A stretch of DNA of 64,000 nt from Armillaria gallica (taxonomy: Eukaryota; Basidiomycota; Agaricomycetes; Agaricales; Physalacriaceae): positions 558,001 to 622,000 of the forward strand of contig JBANDB010000005.1 in the NCBI GenBank assembly GCA_037576215.1, in the 5' to 3' direction. Under the pieces are notes generated by a model that was not told the DNA's origin, searched no databases, and was given only the letters and a program-made list of their open reading frames with translations. Below are positions 59,116 through 64,000 of the stretch, one piece after another. The translations under genes and the position numbers were made by a program. Numbering within the stretch: the first letter of the stretch is position 1; each line of letters begins with the position of its first letter.

Positions 59116-60068
59116 TGATACGCCTGCCTGGTGTACACCTCTGAAAATTGCGTATAAAGTTCACTGTAATGTAATTCAAGCAAGTTTATCTACCTACAAT
59201 AAGTAAGAAACCAGCAGTAAGTACCACTAGCAACAAGAAGGTTCCCCAGGAATCATAAGCAAGACATGTAAAAACCAAGAACGAAGCACTGGGATTCTAC
59301 CCAGTAGCCAGTAGTCCAGTCCACCTGGTACAGTCAGATTCGGCTTCCTGGCAGGCACCGATATGTGATCTCCAGATTTTGCAAGTGATTGATCGACCTG
59401 GTAGCCGCGGATGAGATAATACCTGCCAGGTAGAGCATTTATCTTCACCAGGCTGGGTCAGCAAGTATATTAGTCAGTAGTAAAAAGGATTAGTAATAGC
59501 ATACCAGTAGACTAGTATAAATACAGGTCATGTATCTAGTGAGGGATCAGGTTTCTGACCCCCAGAATGCTACCAGGCGAATAGTATGGGTTTAATTGGT
59601 TAAGAGCTTCGAGTTGTAGACTCACCTGGAATAGAAAGTTTGTGACCTGGTCACTCCATGTGTGCAAGAACTGATAAGCAAGCAAACAGTATTAAGCTAG
59701 AAACAGAAAGTCAGACCCAAGAAACAGTTCAGAACCAGTCAGTGTGTTTTAAGTCACAACCAGGTGCAAAGTATCAGTATTGAAACTGCACCAGGCAGCC
59801 AGCACGAGTTCAGAACCTGCACCAGGCAGTTATTCTGTATCAGTTTAAGTTTGTGTTCAGTAACACGTCGAACTTAGAGTGGACATCGCAATATATTCTT
59901 TATACAAATCATATTCATTGCACCCAGAACTTGTTAACTATGGTACAAAGCATTGTAACCTGGTATAATATACCTCCCTTCGAACTGCAATTACTGAGTG
60001 TTTGTGTGGTGTTTAGTGTGTAGCACTTTGCATTCATATAGGTGCTCAGCACCTTTCATCTGGAGCCT
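59116..60068 (+). repeat. 0.9-kb dispersed repeat, copy B (LTR-like)
   Basis: Second copy of 1491-2413, same orientation, about 57 kb away. It starts TGATACGCC and is bounded by a 5-bp duplication GTGAC (59111-59115 and 60069-60073), different from that of copy A, so the two inserted independently. A TATAAATA box lies near 59516. It has a small internal duplication around GCACCAGGCAG (59780-59830) and extends about 11 bp past the end of copy A. Confidence 0.7.
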
Positions 60069-60073
60069 GTGAC

Positions 60074-60702
60074 ATACCTTTAGACCTTATTAAATCAGTA
60101 AATAAAATTATGACTGTGACTGTAATCACATGTCATCCAGCTAGATGGCTCTTTGTCACATCATGTGATCTGTCACTCATCGAGCTGGATGACCACTTAG
60201 TTTGGGCACCGGCAACCCCTGCCAAAATTCACACTCCAAGCAATCTTGATCAAGGCCCAAAATATGTGAGTTTTATGGATGCACCTTCTGCAGGTCAAAG
60301 GAAGAAGATTTGCAAGTACTTTTGCAGGAACATTTTACTCAGGACATAATTTTACATGTTTTCTTCAAGGCAATTTATTTTTAGACCCTGGTTTACCATA
60401 GTTTCATTGCATTTATAACACTTAAAATGTTTTTGTAAAAAAAGTGCTCTGAAAAAAACATGTAGTTTATTTCTAAATGATATTCTGTAATTTTTTTGAA
60501 GTGATACAAGGTCTGTGGAATCCTGTACCAGGTGCATTTGAATGAGCAGTCCGAAGGCTTTGCAAATATAACCAAACAAATGTGTCACACAGCTTTTTGT
60601 ACTTTTGCACACCTTTCAAGCACACAGAACCTTCATGGGGCACCATCCTAACTTTCAAAGATACTTTGGTACCACCAAATGTCAGTCCACACAGCAAAAA
60701 GG
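60074..60702. other. No recognisable gene; paired palindromic motifs
   Basis: Two copies of the palindrome CATCNAGCTNGATG at 60134-60147 and 60178-60191. Minus-strand open frames at 60352-60697 are unrecognised. Confidence 0.4.
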
Positions 60703-61204
60703 TGTTACGATTTATTTGTTTTCAGGCATCTTATCTAATCTTTGGAAGATAAGATAAGATGCTTACTCACCCACAATCTTTAGACCCGCGACTCTCGGAG
60801 AGTCTTCATAAATCTTCACATCGCTATCACGTCACAACTCGGTTGACGTGTACTTGACACAGGGGTATTCTCGTCCCGTGTGCCCGACACGTAGCGACGT
60901 GTGCTAAACACGTACTGGATACGTGTTATTCTCGGCTACCGTGTATTTGGCTTATTCACTTTCTAACACGGTAGTCACTTCTTAGTACCATTTACAGACC
61001 CTCACTTTAGTATATAAGTAGCTTACTCAAAGCCTGTATTTCCCTAGCTTTGAGCTAAAGTTTATTCATACCGAACACTCCCCTTCTTTGCTAAAAAGCT
61101 CCTAAAGTGAGTCTTGGGCATCAATCATCACAAGGGCTAGACGGTGACTGTACGAACGCGATACAGCCGATCTATTCACCTTTGATTGATGTTCGGGTCT
61201 TACA
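60703..61204 (+). repeat. 5' LTR, 502 bp
   Basis: Runs TGTTACGATTT to GGGTCTTACA. Near the start a GATA-rich hairpin (GCATCTTATCT...AGATAAGATGC, about 60727-60762). 60840-60970 holds repeated ACGTGT/CACGT motifs. TATATAAG is at 61011-61018, and the likely transcript start is near 61045. Confidence 0.9.
61011..61058 (+). promoter_or_regulatory. TATA box and transcript-start/self-priming sequence
   Basis: TATATAAG (61011-61018) stands 34 nt before TAGCTTTGAGCTAA (61045-61058). The latter is the exact reverse complement of 61206-61219 just after the LTR. The same pair of TATA box and TAGCTTTGAGCTAA is conserved in the LTR at 41.8 kb. Confidence 0.7.
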
Positions 61205-61205
61205 A

Positions 61206-61219
61206 TTAGCTCAAAGCTA
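61206..61219 (+). promoter_or_regulatory. Putative self-primer binding site
   Basis: TTAGCTCAAAGCTA, one base after the LTR, pairs perfectly with the predicted RNA 5' end at 61045-61058. No TGG matching a tRNA CCA end is present. In Tf1/sushi-group elements the RNA 5' end primes its own minus-strand DNA at such a site. Confidence 0.65.
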
Positions 61220-61246
61220 CTTTACTGATTCTGCCTCAGAATCCCC

Positions 61247-62056
61247 ATGGAAGACGACGCTCGTATTATTGCCATCGCACTAGGAATACCAAGCGCCACC
61301 TTCATCTCCCTTGCCATCATCCTTGCCGTCAGGTTCCGACACAGAACAAGACAGTTGCGACAACGACAACAGGAAGAAACGCACCGAACCACCCCATCAG
61401 TCATTACAGATAATCTCAATGGCATCCCGCTCGAGCAGCAGCCACCCCGACTCTTCGCACCCATACCACACCGACCGTTCCCAGTCCTCAACGTCCCTGG
61501 GGAGCGAATCAATGAAGAGGAGGTCGACGTTTCTGAGTCGACTTCTACCGCGATCCCGGAGAGAGGCGTTACTACCCCTCCCAGAAGGAGCCCGGCTGAG
61601 GTCGACATCACCTCCGAGTATCCCGCTTCCTACTATGCCTCGCTTGTCCCTCAAACTCCCTCACCCAGTGGAAACCCCCGGACCAACTACGGAAGGAGAC
61701 GAAACGTGGGCCACGACACACGACCCATCGCAACCACCGATACTTTGACACCCACAGCCGGTGTCACTACCAGCGAGTTCTGGGATAACCTCAACATCCC
61801 CTACAGCGCCTACTTCCCCGTTCAGGACCGCGAGCAGGCATTCGAGCCTGTACCGCTCACGGAACCCATCGCCGGCCCCTCACGACTCCAGGTCCCAGGG
61901 CACTCCCCCAGGCCCTTACGAGGGTCGAGTAATCGCCCCCCTCGAGCAGGTACTTGGGAGCGAATCGCACAGCGACTCCGACAGCGACAACAGCCACCTC
62001 GCCCCCCTACGCCCTTCCCTGACACCGCTCTCCGATCCATTGAGAGCATCGACTGA
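61247..62056 (+). CDS. Extra ORF before gag with N-terminal membrane segment (269 aa)
   Basis: ATG 43 nt after the LTR; first long ORF on the predicted transcript (one short upstream ORF near 61187 begins in the LTR). It starts MEDDARIIAIALGIPSATFI; residues about 7-28 are a continuous hydrophobic stretch followed by RFRHRTRQLRQRQQ, a classic membrane anchor with positive flank. The rest is Pro/Arg/Ser-rich and probably disordered. It ends TGA at 62054-62056, one base before the gag ATG. Another frame over 61311-61748 is also open but has no ATG start. No family recognised; it could instead be an N-terminal extension of Gag made by frameshift. Confidence 0.6.
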   Translation: MEDDARIIAIALGIPSATFISLAIILAVRFRHRTRQLRQRQQEETHRTTPSVITDNLNGIPLEQQPPRLFAPIPHRPFPVLNVPGERINEEEVDVSESTSTAIPERGVTTPPRRSPAEVDITSEYPASYYASLVPQTPSPSGNPRTNYGRRRNVGHDTRPIATTDTLTPTAGVTTSEFWDNLNIPYSAYFPVQDREQAFEPVPLTEPIAGPSRLQVPGHSPRPLRGSSNRPPRAGTWERIAQRLRQRQQPPRPPTPFPDTALRSIESID

Positions 62057-62057
62057 G

Positions 62058-63671
62058 ATGCCGCCAGATACACGATCGACGATCGAGGAGAGACAGTCTA
62101 TCTTGAGGGCACCGAGCAGGAGGAGCTCAATGGGATCACTGGCCCATCACCCGAGCCCCGCTCATTCTCCGAGCCGACCCCCGAGCCGTCAATCTAGGGC
62201 GCCAACCCGGATTCAGATGACGCTAGCCGACGCAATCCATTTTTATGACGAAACACATGACGAACCCACAGTCCCTACTCCCGCTATATTAAGGCAAGCA
62301 ACGTTCTTGAACCTTTATAATTATTTTGCCTACGAATTACCCTTCTCCTTGGCTTGGGGAGGAACCCAAGCCAGGAACGATTATTTTATGAAGAAAAACA
62401 GAAATCTTCCCGCCGATGGAATTCTACAGTATGAAGCGGAGCGAAATGCTCACTTCCTGTGGAACAGCCTACACCCGGGAAACCAAATCGAGGAGTTCCC
62501 TCCCTATGAAGAAGCCGCCCCAGAAATAGAAATCCAGGAACCAATGCCAGATGAGCCCCCGGTAGCACCTCCCCGAGTCACTAACACATTTGTTTATGAC
62601 ACCAGACAAGCGGCACCAGGAACGTACCAACCCGGGTACCTACCTTTTGCCGGTGGCAGACATGGAGCCGGCGGAGGTGGCGGACAACCAGTACAGCCAC
62701 CCCCCGCGGTACGGGTAGTACTACCACGGTTCCCGGCACCTCCCGGAATGCCAGACCCACCGATACCTTGGGAATTGCAAGCTGGAGCGACAGCCCCCTA
62801 CGACGACTTCAAGCCAAAAATCTTGAAAGAAGTCGACGACTTTACTGGGGACTCAGACGACATCGCTCGCTTCTTCCTAAAGTGCGAATTGCACTTCGAC
62901 GTCTTTAACCGACATTTCCGCCAGCACCCGCATAGAGTCGTCTTCTGTGTCTCACGACTCGCGGGAGACGCTGGAAGGTGGTGGCAGTTATGTGCTAAAG
63001 TTATAGGAAAGACCGTGGACGGCGAACAGAAGTATCCGACCTACGATGAGTTCCAGTCGGAACTCAACAAACGGTTCTGGAAGGATGCTGACTCGCAGCT
63101 AAGGTATGCGCAGTGGGAAAGGCTGAAGCAATCGGAACACAAGGACGGCGACAGGTTCTTCCAGATCTTTGAAGAACTGGCCTACCATGCTGGAGTACGC
63201 AATAACGACCAAATCATGCTCCAACAAATCAAAAAGGCCGCCTGCCAATCGAGTAAAAACACCATATACTCATCAGACGGGGACGTACCAAATGATTACC
63301 CAGCGTGGAAGGCTCGCCTCCTCCGGATTGATCTCAATTGGCGCCTCAAGCAGGCAGAAGGAACGGTAGGGACATCAGTCCGACCACAGAAGATGACCAC
63401 GCCTGTACAGGGTGGTCAGGCTAGGGCCCCTGTGCCGACAACGAGTACGGCTACAGGGACCACATATGGAGGACGCGGACAGCCGATGAACATCGACGAA
63501 GCCAGGGCAGAATCGGTATGCTTTGGATGTGGCAAAAAGGGCCACTTCAAACGCGACTGCCCAACTACCGCGCCCAAAACCCGAGCAGAGTCTTTGCGAC
63601 GCGCAAATACCTACTGGGATCACAAGGAAAACCTCTCAACGATTAAGGAGGTAAAAGAGACCGCCGTCTAG
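62058..63671 (+). CDS. gag: Gag with CCHC zinc knuckle (538 aa)
   Basis: ATG at 62058 (MPPDTRSTIEERQ) follows the preceding stop as TGAGATG. The same frame is open upstream to about 61750 but without ATG. A Pro-rich N-terminal region is followed by a retrotransposon Gag domain around 62845-63210 (DIARFFLKCELHFDVF, AGRWWQLC, FWKDADSQLRYAQWERL) and a canonical knuckle CFGCGKKGHFKRDC near 63520. Function: capsid and RNA packaging. Intact. Confidence 0.9.
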   Translation: MPPDTRSTIEERQSILRAPSRRSSMGSLAHHPSPAHSPSRPPSRQSRAPTRIQMTLADAIHFYDETHDEPTVPTPAILRQATFLNLYNYFAYELPFSLAWGGTQARNDYFMKKNRNLPADGILQYEAERNAHFLWNSLHPGNQIEEFPPYEEAAPEIEIQEPMPDEPPVAPPRVTNTFVYDTRQAAPGTYQPGYLPFAGGRHGAGGGGGQPVQPPPAVRVVLPRFPAPPGMPDPPIPWELQAGATAPYDDFKPKILKEVDDFTGDSDDIARFFLKCELHFDVFNRHFRQHPHRVVFCVSRLAGDAGRWWQLCAKVIGKTVDGEQKYPTYDEFQSELNKRFWKDADSQLRYAQWERLKQSEHKDGDRFFQIFEELAYHAGVRNNDQIMLQQIKKAACQSSKNTIYSSDGDVPNDYPAWKARLLRIDLNWRLKQAEGTVGTSVRPQKMTTPVQGGQARAPVPTTSTATGTTYGGRGQPMNIDEARAESVCFGCGKKGHFKRDCPTTAPKTRAESLRRANTYWDHKENLSTIKEVKETAV

Positions 63672-64000
63672 ATGATGATTCAGTCTATTCGGCGGCCCGA
63701 GGTTTAGTTTCGGCTGGTACGCCCATCGCATCTCATGATTGTACTTATATATCACCTGTAGTATCAAACGCGCATTCGAATATACCCGCGACTTCGCAAT
63801 CAGACCAGGAGCTAAACTTGAATCATTTTAGGCCTAACGAAGCCATCCAAAGGAACGAGGTAGTCACAAAGACACCAGTTCGATCTACGCCTAACGAAGC
63901 GACAATCCCATGGACGGGCGCGGTAGTCACCGAGCTACCGGCTCAGTGTTTGGCAAGTAACCTATTACAGGCGAAAGCGGACGGCAAGGCGACCACCAGA
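63647..64000 (+). CDS. pol: Pol ORF start, cut by the window edge
   Basis: The -1 frame relative to gag is open from 63647 to the window end (RRLDDDSVYSAARGLVSAG...), overlapping gag by 25 nt, with no ATG near the overlap. This fits -1 frameshift expression of Pol, though no textbook slippery heptamer is evident (GTAAAAG near 63651 is the only weak candidate). No protease motif is reached yet. Confidence 0.55.

Larger units (their letters stand above)
60703..64000 (+). mobile_element. 5' part of a younger chromodomain-type gypsy element
   Basis: 5' LTR (60703-61204), self-priming-type primer site (61206-61219), an extra leading ORF, gag and the start of pol, then the window ends. CpG content is normal, unlike the related decayed copy at 41.8-45.8 kb. 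Membership in the chromovirus lineage is inferred from the shared LTR. Confidence 0.85.

Noticed and set aside
1491..60068. The two 0.9-kb repeats as LTRs of one giant element
   Set aside because: Their target duplications differ and the interval holds many unrelated elements, so they are separate insertions.

Overview
This looks like a repeat-rich stretch of a filamentous basidiomycete, most likely an Agaricomycete. The reasons are introns of 45-60 nt with GT-AG borders, an IS630/Tc1-like transposase of the type common in mushroom genomes, a TLDc-domain OXR1 gene family, and abundant Ty3/gypsy and hAT elements. I see no intact single-copy housekeeping gene. Nearly everything readable is a transposable element, a duplicated gene remnant or a tRNA-derived repeat. 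Domain calls rest on motifs read by eye; no search was run.

Layout. 1-1.3 kb holds a decayed DDE transposase and a small acidic ORF. 1.5-2.4 kb holds a 0.9-kb dispersed repeat that recurs at 59.1-60.1 kb. 2.5-23.8 kb is a segmental-duplication field built from three module types: OXR1 copies (2.5-4.4, 14.4-15.6, 17.5-18.0 and 22.4-23.7 kb, with fragments at 5.4, 9.8 and 41.6 kb); arrays of tRNA-like modules (4.5-8.8, 10.9-12.2, 15.65-17.3, 18.0-18.3 and 27.9-41.5 kb); and an unidentified intron-dense locus present twice (12.4-14.3 and 20.2-22.4 kb). Every OXR1 copy is damaged.

23.8-41.8 kb is the next tRNA-like array. A complete hAT element (23836-27895), a 218-bp solo LTR (28140-28357) and a complete 9.3-kb Ty3/gypsy element (31565-40897) have split it. 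This array copy has lost many CpG sites to TpG/CpA relative to its sister at 4.5-8.4 kb. All three insertions lie in or beside tRNA-like modules. 41.8-45.8 kb is a decayed minus-strand chromodomain gypsy element. 45.8-60.7 kb is CpG-poor and gene-empty, with a minisatellite, a TA-flanked MITE, a second hAT element (53777-58152) and the second 0.9-kb repeat.

60.7-64 kb is the 5' end of a younger element of the same LTR family as the 41.8-kb one. Its LTR carries a TATA box. About 34 nt downstream is a 14-nt sequence exactly complementary to the presumed primer-binding site, the arrangement expected for Tf1/sushi-type self-priming. It also has an extra membrane-anchored-looking ORF ahead of gag, joined by a TGAGATG stop-restart. 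With the third ORF of the 31.6-40.9 kb gypsy element and the tRNA-like arrays that received the insertions, these are the most interesting observations here.
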